DNA of 64,000 nt from Pandoraea fibrosis (GCF_000807775.2 NZ_CP047385.1:1054001-1118000); one strand, 5' to 3'. Shown: positions 7,576-17,488, counted from the stretch's first letter. Numbers and translations are program-made. The notes: generated from the sequence alone by a model not told the origin.

Positions 7576-8787
7576 TTACGCGCTCAGTGGCTCAGTGTGT
7601 TCGACATAGGCTCGCTGTCGTTGCCGCGCGGTGGCCGGACTGCCAGCGTTTGCCCCCGCCCCCTCGGTTTTCGCCTGTCGCCGAAACTCCCGTGGTGACA
7701 CGCCGTAGCGCGCACGGAAGTCCCGCGAGAAATGTGCGCCATCGGAGAATCCGCATTCCAGCGCGATATCGGTGATGCTGCGCGTATCGTGACGCAACTG
7801 CCACCGCCCGTAATCCAGTCGCATGCTGCGAAGAAATGACATCGGCGAAACGGCAAGCGCCTCGTGGAAGGCCCGTTCCAGTTGCCGTCGTCCGACGTTC
7901 ACATACCGGGCGATGGCGTCGAGCGTTGGCGGATTGTCGATGCGCTGCTCGATGAAGTGGGCAGCCTGCCGCACGCGAATGTCGGTAATGTGGGAGAGAT
8001 CCGCATAAAAATGCGCCTGCGGCAGCTTCGCCGGACGGATACCTTGCAGCATCATGTGCCGCACGACTTGCTGCGCTTTCGCCTGACCGCAGTGCCGGGT
8101 CACGAGATACAAGCCCAGATCGATGGCCGCCGTCGATCCGGCGCACGTGATCAGATCCCCTTCGTCGACGAACAGATGATCGACCACCGCCTTCGTCTGT
8201 GCGAAGCGCGACCGAAAGGCATCCAGCACGTTCCAATGCACGCAGACGGTGCGTGACCCTACCAGTCCCGCCTGTGCAAGCGTGAACGTGCCGGTGCAGA
8301 TGCCCAGCATGCGCACATGCTTCGCGCTGGCAAGCTGAAGCCAATCGCGTAACTGTGGCGGAAGAAAAGTATTCGGGTAGTCGTTCCCGCCGCACATGGC
8401 AATGTAATCAAAGCACGAGGGGTCTTCCGACAGTGCGCCATCGACATTCACCTCCACCCCCGCGCTCGACTGACGCGGCAATCCGTCCATGCTCATGACG
8501 CGCCAATGCACGTCGATCTGACGGCTGCGTCCACCGTGATCGGCGGCCAGGCGCAGAACATCGACGAGGCCCGCGAACGCGGCCAGCGTGAACTGGTGTA
8601 GCAAGACGAGCCCGATGGACAACTTGGCCTTGGCGATCGGCTCGATGGCGTCATGCGCCGTGTCGTGGCTGGCGCCGCCAATCGGCGATACGTCCGGCAC
8701 CAGCAGATGGGGCGCCCCCGACGCGCGCTTCTTTTTTTTCGACGTTTCCTGTCCAGTCGTCTTGCCGTAGATATGACGGCTTTGCAT
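7576..8787 (-). CDS. GlxA-family transcriptional regulator (DJ-1/PfpI-like + AraC HTH)
   Basis: A 403-aa regulator starting at the ATG at 8787; a TTG 12 codons upstream also keeps the frame but is a poorer start. Residues about 55-230 form a DJ-1/PfpI-type domain (C-G-G-N-D near 130, G-I-C-T-G-T-F near 165, the nucleophile-elbow position). Residues about 300-390 form a double helix-turn-helix AraC domain with G-F-S-D-G-A-H-F-S-R-D-F and R-x-x-Y-G-V-S-P-R-E-F-R. GlxA-type regulators commonly respond to amines, carnitine, choline or amino acids. It is divergent from the ABC importer operon and is the obvious regulator for it. A TATAAC -10 sequence ends only 6 nt before the ATG, so the transcript could be leaderless. 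Confidence 0.88.
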   Translation of the reverse strand: MQSRHIYGKTTGQETSKKKKRASGAPHLLVPDVSPIGGASHDTAHDAIEPIAKAKLSIGLVLLHQFTLAAFAGLVDVLRLAADHGGRSRQIDVHWRVMSMDGLPRQSSAGVEVNVDGALSEDPSCFDYIAMCGGNDYPNTFLPPQLRDWLQLASAKHVRMLGICTGTFTLAQAGLVGSRTVCVHWNVLDAFRSRFAQTKAVVDHLFVDEGDLITCAGSTAAIDLGLYLVTRHCGQAKAQQVVRHMMLQGIRPAKLPQAHFYADLSHITDIRVRQAAHFIEQRIDNPPTLDAIARYVNVGRRQLERAFHEALAVSPMSFLRSMRLDYGRWQLRHDTRSITDIALECGFSDGAHFSRDFRARYGVSPREFRRQAKTEGAGANAGSPATARQRQRAYVEHTEPLSA

Positions 8788-8821
8788 GTCGCGGTTATAC
8801 AAGTTTTTGACCGATGCTTGC
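8788..8821 (-). promoter_or_regulatory. Predicted promoter of the GlxA-type regulator
   Basis: On the minus strand TTGCAA and TATAAC are separated by 18 bp, and the -10 element lies 6 bp before the ATG at 8787. The -35 element lies inside the palindrome CTTGCAAG, so a protein bound there would block transcription. No ribosome site separates the -10 from the start codon. Confidence 0.4.
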
Positions 8822-8824
8822 AAG
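8814..8824. repeat. ATGCTTGCAAG direct repeat, copy 1
   Basis: An 11-bp sequence containing the palindrome CTTGCAAG, exactly repeated at 8930-8940. The two copies bracket the intergenic region between the divergent GlxA-type regulator and ABC importer genes, suggesting paired operator sites. Confidence 0.5.
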
Positions 8825-8929
8825 CTGGCGACAACCCTTGCTCGCTACGATGCAACTCAGCGATATCCGCTGTGTCGCACGCCAGATGGACCTGAGCGCG
8901 ACGCCTGCGGAACGCACAAGATGCTCGTA

Positions 8930-8940
8930 ATGCTTGCAAG
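8930..8940. repeat. ATGCTTGCAAG direct repeat, copy 2
   Basis: Second exact copy of the 11-bp sequence, 40 bp before the start of the binding-protein gene. See the copy at 8814-8824; regulator binding is inferred. Confidence 0.5.
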
Positions 8941-8979
8941 ACTCGGAATGACTGGCCACACCTTCCTTCGGGGGATGAC

Positions 8980-10047
8980 ATGAACTTCTGCAGCCGCAAC
9001 ACCTTACGGAAGTCGGTAATCGCGATGGCGATTGCGACAACCGCGTCTATGTCTGCTTTCCAGGCGGCTGCGCAGTCTTCGCGCATTACGGTCGCCATGT
9101 ACGGCGGCAACTGGGGCGACGCCTTCAAAGCCTGCGTCGCCGAGCCCTTCACCAAGGCCACTGGCATTGCTGTCACGCCTGAAATCGGCACGTCCACCAC
9201 AACGCTCGCGAAGCTGCAACAGCAAAAGAATTCGCCGACCATCGACGTCGCCTGGCTCGACGGCGGCATCAGCGAACTGGCTTTCGATGCGGGGGTTCTC
9301 GACAACCTCGATGCCACGGGCATTCCCAATCTGAAGAACGTCAATGCGAAGGGCGTCTATCGCAACGGCAACACCACCTATGCGGTGAGTTCCGGCTACT
9401 ACTCGCTGGGCCTGACATACAGCACGAAGTCGGTCAAGACGCCGCCCACCAGTTGGAAAGACCTCTGGAAGCCGGAGTATGCGGGCGCTGTGACGGTGCC
9501 GTCGCCGTCGAATTCCGCAGGCGTTCCGTTCGTGGTGTTTCTCGCCCATGTCTGGGGTGTCGATCCGGCCAATCTCGGCCCGGTGTACAGCAAGCTGGCT
9601 TCGCTCGACGCCTCGCTGTTCTACGACAGTTCGGGCGCGGCTACCAATGCTTTCCAGAGCGGCGAAGCCGTCATCGGCGCGCACTTCAACGTTGGCGCAT
9701 GGGATCTGATCGACAAGGGCGTGCCCATCGGATTCGTCGTGCCGAAGGAGGGCGTCTGGGCGACGGACGCTCGTCTGCATCTGGTCAAGGGATCGCGCAA
9801 CAAGGGGGCCGCCGAGAAGTTCATCAATACGGCGCTCACTCCCGAAGCGTCGTCGTGCCTGGCCTCGAAACTGTATCTTGGCCCGGCCGTTGCCGGCGTG
9901 AAGGTGTCGCCGGATGTCGCGCGCAAGTTGCCGTGGGGCGCAAATGGATCGGTCGACAGCCTGAAGCTGTTCGACTGGAGCATGATCAACGCGCGTCGCG
10001 CCGAGATCACGTCGGCCTGGAACCGTCAGGTGTCTGCAAAGAAGTAA
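8980..10047 (+). CDS. ABC transporter periplasmic substrate-binding protein (polyamine/amine type)
   Basis: A 355-aa secreted protein: a basic start, a hydrophobic core and an A-A-A-Q-S boundary near residue 32 form a cleavable signal peptide. The mature part has the PotD/PotF (family 1) layout, including M-Y-G-G-N-W-G-D at the first beta-strand, D-V-A-W-L-D-G-G near 90 and T-S-W-K-D-L-W-K-P-E near 155. Such proteins bind spermidine, putrescine, opines or related amines in the periplasm. It opens an ABC operon with the ATPase 13 bp downstream and two permeases. The co-transcribed proline-racemase-family enzyme suggests the ligand may be an amino-acid derivative instead of a polyamine. Confidence 0.9.
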   Translation: MNFCSRNTLRKSVIAMAIATTASMSAFQAAAQSSRITVAMYGGNWGDAFKACVAEPFTKATGIAVTPEIGTSTTTLAKLQQQKNSPTIDVAWLDGGISELAFDAGVLDNLDATGIPNLKNVNAKGVYRNGNTTYAVSSGYYSLGLTYSTKSVKTPPTSWKDLWKPEYAGAVTVPSPSNSAGVPFVVFLAHVWGVDPANLGPVYSKLASLDASLFYDSSGAATNAFQSGEAVIGAHFNVGAWDLIDKGVPIGFVVPKEGVWATDARLHLVKGSRNKGAAEKFINTALTPEASSCLASKLYLGPAVAGVKVSPDVARKLPWGANGSVDSLKLFDWSMINARRAEITSAWNRQVSAKK

Positions 10048-10060
10048 GGAAGGTCGCACC

Positions 10061-11127
<1,067 letters not shown>

Positions 11128-11131
<4 letters not shown>

Positions 11132-12018
11132 ACCCGGCATTGTCGCTTCCCGCGCACGACGAGGGAACGCACAGGCTGCGACTGGCGCCCGTGTGGATGA
11201 TTGGCGTGCCTTTGCTGTTCTTCGCCGCGTTCTTCCTCGCACCGCTGGTCGTGGTGCTGGTCGCGAGCCTCACTTCCGTCAATGCCTCCGGGCTGTCGGT
11301 GCTGACGTTCGTCAACTATGCGCGGGTGCTCGCCGATCACTATCACTGGGACGTCACGCTCGTCACGTTTCGTATCGCTTGCCTCACGACGGTGTTCTGC
11401 GTGCTGCTCGGCTACCCGCTTGCCTGGTATCTCGTGCGCATCGTGCGTTGGCAGGCGTGGCGTCGGGCCTGCGTGATTCTGCTTGTCGTGCCCATGCTCA
11501 CGAGCAATATCGTCCGATCGTTTGGCTGGATGGTATTGCTTGGCCGCAATGGGCTAATCAATGAGGCGCTGCTGGCGACCGGACAGATCGAACGCCCGCT
11601 TCGTTTCCTCGGCACGGAGACCGGCATCCTCATCGGCATGGTGTACGTGTTGCTGCCGTTCGTCGTGCTGGCGGTGGGCAACTCGCTGGCCCGCGTGGAC
11701 ACATCGCTTGAACAGGCCTCCGCCGATCTCGGCGCCAAGCCTTACGAGACGTTCTTTCATGTGACGTTGCCATTGACGATGCCCGGCATCGTGGCGGGCG
11801 CGATCATGGTCTTTACGCTTGCGGTCTCTGCCTATGTCACGCCGGCATTGCTCTCCGGCGGACGCGTCACGGTGCTCTCGATGCTGATCTTCCAACAATA
11901 CAGCTCGACGTTCGACGTCCATTACGGCGGCGCACTCAGCATCGTGTTGCTCGTGTTCACCCTGGCGATGGTGGCGTTGGCGGGACGGATCGGCGCGGTG
12001 CGGGGAGGTGTCCGATGA
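11128..12018 (+). CDS. ABC transporter permease (PotB-like)
   Basis: Starts at the ATG overlapping the ATPase stop (ATGA at 11128-11131) and gives 296 aa. About six membrane segments are present after a short hydrophilic N-terminus. The cytoplasmic EAA loop is visible as E-Q-A-S-A-D-L-G-A followed by L-P-L-T-M-P-G-I, the docking site for the ATPase. It is one half of the heterodimeric inner-membrane channel. The frame stays open far upstream over the ATPase gene, but the coupled ATG is clearly the right start. Confidence 0.93.
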
Positions 12019-12803
12019 TTGCGCGATTTTCCGTTCGTCTGGTGGCATGGGCTGTGCTCGCCTACCTGATGTTGCCGCTCATCGTGATTCTCGGCAGTTC
12101 GCTGACCCGCACCGAGTTCCTGGCGTTTCCGCCGCAGGGCATCACGTTGCGCTGGTACCAGCAGATGCTGCACGACCAGAGTTATCTGGCGGCCTTCTCG
12201 ACGAGCACGACGCTGGCGTTCACGGCGACGGTGTTGTCGCTCCTGCTGACGGTGCCCGCGTCGCTGGTGCTGGCGCGATACGAGTTTCGTGGCAAGGGCA
12301 CGCTGACGGCGATTCTGATGGCGCCGCTGACCCTGCCGCACATTGTGCTCGGCGCCGCGCTGCTGCAGTTCGGTGGGTACTTCGGTCTGACACGCAGCTT
12401 CCTGTCGCTTCTGATCGGCCACACCATCATCGTGGCGCCATTCGTGCTGCGCTCGGTGCTCTCGATGATGACGCCGGAGCAACGCGCGCTGGAAGAAGCC
12501 TCGAGCGATCTGGGGGCAAATCCGTGGACGACGTTCTTCCTTGTCATCCTGCCGCGCATCCGGCCGGGCATCGTGACCGGCTCGATCTTTGCGTTCATTT
12601 CGTCGTGGATCAACGTCGAGCTTTCGATATTCAACACGACGGCGGATCTCAACACTATTCCGGTCAAGTTGTTCAACTACGTGCAGTACACGATCGACCC
12701 GACGATCGCCGCGGTGTCCGGTGCGACGATTCTGGTAGCCGTTGTGGCGATCGTGATCCTGGATCTCACCATCGGTCTCGACATGTTGTCCGACCGCAGC
12801 TAA
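12015..12803 (+). CDS. ABC transporter permease (PotC-like)
   Basis: A 262-aa second permease whose ATG overlaps the stop of the first (ATGA at 12015-12018). Six membrane segments and the EAA loop E-E-A-S-S-D-L-G-A with L-P-R-I-R-P-G-I are visible. Together with the preceding three genes it makes a complete importer of the spermidine/putrescine type. The next gene, an amino-acid racemase-family enzyme, follows after 30 bp and is probably in the same transcript. Confidence 0.93.
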   Translation: MIARFSVRLVAWAVLAYLMLPLIVILGSSLTRTEFLAFPPQGITLRWYQQMLHDQSYLAAFSTSTTLAFTATVLSLLLTVPASLVLARYEFRGKGTLTAILMAPLTLPHIVLGAALLQFGGYFGLTRSFLSLLIGHTIIVAPFVLRSVLSMMTPEQRALEEASSDLGANPWTTFFLVILPRIRPGIVTGSIFAFISSWINVELSIFNTTADLNTIPVKLFNYVQYTIDPTIAAVSGATILVAVVAIVILDLTIGLDMLSDRS

Positions 12804-12833
12804 TCCTCAACTGACTCTTCTGGAGCAATTGTT

Positions 12834-13847
12834 ATGCGCAAGCAAGACGCGTTCGACGTCATCTACACCCATACCGAAGGTGAACCGCTTTGCATCATCC
12901 ACAGCGGCATTCCGTATCCGGCCGGGTCCACGATCCTGGAAAAGCGGGCTTTCCTCGAAGCCAACTACGACTGGCTGCGCATGGCGCTCATGCGTGAGCC
13001 GCGCGGCCACCGCGATATGTTCGGTGTGTTCCTCACGCCGCCGTCGAGTCAGGAGTTCGATGCCGGTCTGATCTATATCGACGGCACCGAGTACTCGCAT
13101 ATGTGCGGCCACGGCACGATTGCGGTCGCCATGGCGATGGTGGCGCACGGCTTCGTACCGCGTGGTCCGAACGGCATTACGCGCATTCGCTTCGAAACGA
13201 CGGCCGGTCTTGTGGTCGCGGAAGTGGCGACCGAAGGCGATGAAGTGCTGTGGACGCGTTTCGAGAATGTGCCGGCGTATGTCGCGGCGCAGGACGTTCC
13301 GGTACATCTGCCCGGCTATGGCGATCTGAAGGCCGACATCGTCTGGGGCGGTAACTACTTCGGGATTGTCGATCTGAGCGGCTGCAATCTGCGCATCTCG
13401 CCGGAGAACGGCAGCGAACTGTCGCGCCTCGGTCTGTTGGTACGCGATCAGATCAACGCGAAGATGCGCATCCAGCATCCGACGCAAGCGCACGTGAATA
13501 ACCTGAACTACGTGACTTTCTGGCATTCGCCGACGATTGAAGGCGCGTTCTACAAGAATGTTCACGTGTTCAGCGCCGGACAACTGGATCGCTCGCCGGG
13601 GGGCACCGGCACCAGCGCGATGATGGCGATGTTCGAAGCACGCGGACAACTGAAGATGAATCAGCCCATCCTGACCGAGGGCCTGCTGGGCAGCGGTACG
13701 TTCGAAGGTTGCCTGTTGGGTGAGGTGGATTTGAACGGCACGCGTGCCGTGCGTCCGACGGTCAAGGGCACGGCCAGTGTTCTGGGTACCGCGCGCTGGA
13801 TCATCGATCGCAAGGACCCGGTCGGCGCAGGGTTCCTGGTGCGATAA
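12834..13847 (+). CDS. Proline racemase-family protein with second catalytic Cys replaced by Gly
   Basis: A 337-aa cytoplasmic enzyme of the proline racemase / 4-hydroxyproline epimerase / trans-3-hydroxyproline dehydratase superfamily. The first catalytic motif is intact (M-C-G-H-G-T, Cys91). The second motif, usually D-R-S-P-C-G-T-G, reads D-R-S-P-G-G-T-G, putting Gly256 where the second cysteine (or the Thr of dehydratases) should be. A two-base 1,1-proton-transfer racemase reaction therefore looks unlikely, and a one-base dehydratase-like or different reaction is plausible. It follows the ABC importer by 30 bp, so the importer probably brings in its substrate, perhaps a hydroxyproline-like or N-modified imino acid. 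Function assignment beyond the family is inference. Confidence 0.85.
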   Translation: MRKQDAFDVIYTHTEGEPLCIIHSGIPYPAGSTILEKRAFLEANYDWLRMALMREPRGHRDMFGVFLTPPSSQEFDAGLIYIDGTEYSHMCGHGTIAVAMAMVAHGFVPRGPNGITRIRFETTAGLVVAEVATEGDEVLWTRFENVPAYVAAQDVPVHLPGYGDLKADIVWGGNYFGIVDLSGCNLRISPENGSELSRLGLLVRDQINAKMRIQHPTQAHVNNLNYVTFWHSPTIEGAFYKNVHVFSAGQLDRSPGGTGTSAMMAMFEARGQLKMNQPILTEGLLGSGTFEGCLLGEVDLNGTRAVRPTVKGTASVLGTARWIIDRKDPVGAGFLVR

Positions 13848-13862
13848 CGCCCCTTGGGGGGT

Positions 13863-13907
13863 AAGGGGGGGTATGGGAGAACGCGACGTTCGGCCACCCC
13901 CTCCTTT
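13863..13907 (+). terminator. Possible terminator after the ABC/racemase operon
   Basis: A G-run at 13865-13871 can pair with ACCCCCTCC at 13896-13904, enclosing a small AACG/CGTT hairpin, and only three T residues follow. It is placed correctly, 15 bp after the racemase-family stop, but is weak. Confidence 0.35.
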
Positions 13908-14140
13908 CGTTCATCGCGCTCGTGTACCGTCTCGCCCGTCGAATCGCTGTCAGGAACTTCGGGCGCCTGCGCTGCACTCGGCGCAAGGCGTTGCAAAGGC
14001 CCGACAGTCCAGCCCTCGCGCAACGCAGAGTCGAGCGAGATATCGTTGGTTATCCTTCGGAATCGATGTGAATTTGGTAAGCTCCCTGTCAATACGAATT
14101 GACCTGTCCGGTAGCTCGGGGCACGAAGAAGGGGGGGATC
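13908..14140. other. Intergenic region upstream of AraC-type regulator
   Basis: No open frame or RNA gene is recognisable. It should hold the promoter of the following AraC-type gene, but I see no convincing -35/-10 pair. Confidence 0.4.
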
Positions 14141-15193
14141 ATGGCGCACACGGACATCCGCATTTCGACCGACTCGATCGAGCCGTCGCTACGTGACGAC
14201 TACTGGCGCGAAGTCACACGGCCGTTCTGCGAGACGCTGCGTTCCGAGCGCGCGGACGCTCCCCCTCTCGAGGGGACCATGCTGATTCGCAATGTAGCCG
14301 GATTAACGCTGGGCTCGACGACGTTCAACGCCCAGCGGTATGTGCGAAACAAACGCACCATTGCGCAGGGCGGACTCGACCACTATCTCATTCATGTGCT
14401 GGTCGCGGGTTCGATTCACGGCAACTTCGCCGGCCGGGATGTCGTGGCAGCGCCAGGCAGCATCTGCGTCATCGATCTCGCGCGAACCTATGAGTGCGAC
14501 GTCGATGCCGGTGTGCGACTGGCGACGACCGTGCCGCGAGCGGGTATCGAGACGTCGCTGGGCAGCCGCGATCTGCACGGATTCGTGCTCAAGCCAGGGC
14601 TGCCGATTACCCGTTTGCTGGTGGATTATCTGCGCGGTCTGCATGCCGTGTCTGCCGACTTGTCCGCCAGCGAAGACATTGCCGTGCAAGACGCTCTCGT
14701 GACCTTGCTGACCGCGGGGCTGACCAGCGCGCCGCCCGCGCAAGCCGAACCGAAGTCCGTGCTCGGCCGGGCGTTGCGTGAACGCCTGCTGACGTACATT
14801 GAAAACCACCTCGCGCACCCGGAACTCGGGCCGGAGCTTCTGGCGCGGCGCTTTCGCATCTCGCGCGCCCACTTGTATCGTGCGTTTGCGGAGGATGGCG
14901 GCATCGTCAGCGTGATCCGCAGCCGACGCCTTAATGCCAGCTACCGGGCTCTCATCGATCCGAGCAAGGCCACCTGGACGACGGCGAAAATCGCCACCGA
15001 CTCAGGCTTCTCCGACGTGGGCAAATTTCGCAAGGCATTTACCGCGAGCTTTGGCGTGACCCCGGACGACGCCCGCGCACAGGGTCGCTTCGTTGCGCCG
15101 TCAATTAGCGGAGCTGGCCAGTTAGCGACGCATTTCGCCGCTTTCGGCGCGCTTCAGGCCGGTCAGTGGCCTCAAAACCGCTTGGATGGGTGA
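14141..15193 (+). CDS. AraC-family transcriptional regulator
   Basis: The ATG at 14141 follows a purine-rich AAGGGGGGGAT ribosome site and gives 350 aa; a TTG 14 codons earlier is less likely. The N-terminal 200 residues match the layout of AraC-binding-like domains of the FeaR/NphR type (ligand sensing), and residues about 240-330 hold two helix-turn-helix units with R-F-R-I-S-R-A-H-L-Y-R and D-S-G-F-S-D-V-G-K-F-R-K-A-F, ending F-G-V-T-P. FeaR-like regulators often control amine or aromatic aldehyde oxidation, which would suit the nearby aldehyde dehydrogenase; this link is inferred. Confidence 0.88.
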   Translation: MAHTDIRISTDSIEPSLRDDYWREVTRPFCETLRSERADAPPLEGTMLIRNVAGLTLGSTTFNAQRYVRNKRTIAQGGLDHYLIHVLVAGSIHGNFAGRDVVAAPGSICVIDLARTYECDVDAGVRLATTVPRAGIETSLGSRDLHGFVLKPGLPITRLLVDYLRGLHAVSADLSASEDIAVQDALVTLLTAGLTSAPPAQAEPKSVLGRALRERLLTYIENHLAHPELGPELLARRFRISRAHLYRAFAEDGGIVSVIRSRRLNASYRALIDPSKATWTTAKIATDSGFSDVGKFRKAFTASFGVTPDDARAQGRFVAPSISGAGQLATHFAAFGALQAGQWPQNRLDG

Positions 15194-15358
15194 GTCGCAA
15201 CGACGCTGTCAACTTCCCAAGTGGGCGTCACCTCTCGTATTGCACCTCGCCGTGCGCGTCGGGGATTCATCGAAAGTGCAAGCCAGCCGCCGGTATCATA
15301 AAACACGGCGTCGGCGCGCTGGCAGGATGCCATCTCCCACCACCGAAGGAGACCGACG

Positions 15359-15973
15359 ATGAATCCCATAGGCATCGCAACGCCGGGCACTGCCCCGACG
15401 AGCTTCCCCTTGACGCATCAGCAACAACCTCATCGGCACGAGAGTTTCGTCGCGGATATTCAGACAGTAAAACTCAGAACGGCTGGCAGGCTCGAGTCGC
15501 CATTCGCAGCCACCGCGCAGCGAATTCGTCCTGTCGAGTCCGCAAGTCCCTTGCCGGTGGTGTCGCTCAGGAATTTGCTGGACGTCACCGACCCGGAGCA
15601 GGATCCTGGTCCGGCGGTGGACTTCGCGTTTTTCCGGGAGCCGCTGAAGCAGAACATGGCGCTGTTGGGCCAATGGGCCGCCGCTGCCAAGGCCGGTAGT
15701 CAGTCCGACGCGTGGTCACAGTTCGTCAACGACATCTCGGCGTACTACTTCAAGGGGAGCCGGCGGCAGCGTGTCATGGACGCGTTGATCCTGTCCATCG
15801 ACGTGCTGCCCGCGAGCCATCGTGCGGATGCGCTGGCCTGTCTGCTTGCCGATGGCGAGGAGGGGATGGCGGCGGCCGAAGAGTTCTGGGAATACATCGG
15901 GCTGGATCGAATCCCCGAGACGGACAAGGAGCGGGTGCGCGGTTTGATCCGGCAGTACGGCATCGGGGCGTAA
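15359..15973 (+). CDS. Hypothetical protein, unknown family
   Basis: A 204-aa protein with a strong AAGGAGA ribosome site 6 nt before the ATG, so it is very likely expressed. The first 75 residues are low-complexity and polar with no signal peptide. Residues about 85-204 look like a compact alpha-helical domain rich in Ala, Asp and aromatic residues (F-F-R-E-P-L, W-S-Q-F-V-N-D, E-E-F-W-E-Y). The disordered N-terminus plus helical body would fit a secreted effector, a chaperone or an adaptor protein, but no motif decides. It stands alone between an AraC regulator and a convergent aldehyde dehydrogenase. Confidence 0.6.
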   Translation: MNPIGIATPGTAPTSFPLTHQQQPHRHESFVADIQTVKLRTAGRLESPFAATAQRIRPVESASPLPVVSLRNLLDVTDPEQDPGPAVDFAFFREPLKQNMALLGQWAAAAKAGSQSDAWSQFVNDISAYYFKGSRRQRVMDALILSIDVLPASHRADALACLLADGEEGMAAAEEFWEYIGLDRIPETDKERVRGLIRQYGIGA

Positions 15974-15984
15974 CACGGCAAAGG

Positions 15985-16059
15985 GGTCGGTGACATTCGG
16001 TTGAGTGCGCCCCGTCGAATCAAACGGCACAGACTCACCCGGGAAAAGTGTCACCGACC
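15985..16059. repeat. Inverted repeat between convergent genes
   Basis: GGTCGGTGACA at 15985-15995 is perfectly inverted as TGTCACCGACC at 16049-16059, 53 bp apart. It lies exactly between the end of the unknown gene and the end of the leftward aldehyde dehydrogenase gene. It may act as a bidirectional transcript-end structure or be a small dispersed repeat element; no T-tract is present. Confidence 0.5.
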
Positions 16060-16066
16060 TGGCGAC

Positions 16067-17488
16067 TCAAACGACGCCCAATACCGACTTCGGTTCCATG
16101 AAGGCTTCCAACCCGAAGGTGCCGTACTCGCGGCCAATACCGGACTGTTTGAACCCGCCGAATGGCGCGGCCGGTTCGTGGGCGAGCGTGTTGACGAGCA
16201 CGCGCCCCGCCACGATCTGCGACGCCACGGCGCCCGCGCGCTCGAGATCCGGGGAGCAGACGTAAGCCTGAAGCCCGTAGGGCGTGTCATTGGCAATCGA
16301 GACGGCTTCCGATTCGTCGCGATAGGCAATGATCGACAACACGGGGCCGAAGATTTCTTCGCGAGCAATCGTCATATCGTTGCGCACACCGCTGAACAGC
16401 GTCGGGCGCACAAACCAGCCTGCATCGATACCGTCCGGACGCCCGGGACCGCCCGCCAGCAGACGCGCGCCCTCGTCGATGCCGATACCGATATAACGCT
16501 GCACCCGCTCCCATTGCTTCTGGCTCACCATCGGCCCGATGTGGGTTGCGGGGTCACGCGGATCGCCCGCATGAATTCCCGCCACGGCGGCAACCATGCC
16601 TTCCTCGAACTCGCGCAACCGCGCCTGCGGCACAAGAATACGGGTGCCGGCGATGCAAGCCTGCCCGCTGTTCATGAACCCGGCCTGAAGCGCGAGGGGG
16701 ATGGCGTCTTCGAAGTTCGCGTCGTCGAGGATCACCATCGGCGACTTGCCGCCCAACTCCAGCGTCACGCGCTTGAACGTTTCCGCAGCGGTGCGAAGAA
16801 TCGAGCGGCCGACCGCCGTCGAGCCGGTGAACGAGAGTTTCGCAACGTCCGGATGCGAACTGATCTCGGCGCCAACGGTGTCGCCGCGTCCCGTCACGAT
16901 GTTGAATACGCCAGGCGGAAGCTGAGCGTCGTGCAGCGCCTCGGTCACGACGCGCGTCTGGATGGCGCTCATTTCGCTCGGCTTCACGACTGCCGTGCAG
17001 CCCGCAGCAAGCGCCGCAGCCAGCTTGCCGCAGATAAACCCGGCGTTGCTGTTCCACGGCGTGATCAGACCCGCAACGCCCAACGGTTGCATGACGACTT
17101 CTGCGGTACCGATATGGCGCACGAGCGCATAGTCTTCCAGCGTATTCGCGGCTTGCAACAGCACATCGCTGGCGTGCAGGGCCATCCAGCGAGCACGCTC
17201 GATCGGTGCGCCATATTCTTCGACGATGGCGTCGCACAGCGCATCTTCGCGTGCGAGAACGGCGCCATGCAGACGTTTGAGCATTGCCACGCGCTCATGC
17301 TTGCTCGTGCGTGAAAAGGCAGGAAAGGCGCGCTTGGCGGCGGCGATGGCGGCGCGCGCATCGTCGGCGTCCGCCAGTCGGACCTGACCGATGACCTGTT
17401 CGGTGGCTGGGTTGAAAAGATCGAAGCGTTCGTCGCCGTGCGGGGTGACGAAAGCGCCGTCGATATAAATCTTGTCGATGATCTTCAT
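16067..17488 (-). CDS. NAD(P)-dependent aldehyde dehydrogenase
   Basis: A 473-aa protein of the aldehyde dehydrogenase superfamily. The Rossmann part has T-P-W-N-S-N (usually TPWN) near 145 and K-P-S-E near 170; F-T-G-S-T-A-V-G gives the nucleotide loop near 225; L-E-L-G-G-K-S-P supplies the catalytic glutamate near 245; and S-G-Q-A-C-I-A-G-T-R supplies the nucleophilic Cys278. The C-terminal P-F-G-G-F-K-Q-S-G-x-G-R-E motif is present. It oxidises an aldehyde to the acid, but the substrate is not defined. AGGACA precedes the ATG. It is divergent from a LysR gene that probably regulates it. Confidence 0.93.
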   Translation of the reverse strand: MKIIDKIYIDGAFVTPHGDERFDLFNPATEQVIGQVRLADADDARAAIAAAKRAFPAFSRTSKHERVAMLKRLHGAVLAREDALCDAIVEEYGAPIERARWMALHASDVLLQAANTLEDYALVRHIGTAEVVMQPLGVAGLITPWNSNAGFICGKLAAALAAGCTAVVKPSEMSAIQTRVVTEALHDAQLPPGVFNIVTGRGDTVGAEISSHPDVAKLSFTGSTAVGRSILRTAAETFKRVTLELGGKSPMVILDDANFEDAIPLALQAGFMNSGQACIAGTRILVPQARLREFEEGMVAAVAGIHAGDPRDPATHIGPMVSQKQWERVQRYIGIGIDEGARLLAGGPGRPDGIDAGWFVRPTLFSGVRNDMTIAREEIFGPVLSIIAYRDESEAVSIANDTPYGLQAYVCSPDLERAGAVASQIVAGRVLVNTLAHEPAAPFGGFKQSGIGREYGTFGLEAFMEPKSVLGVV

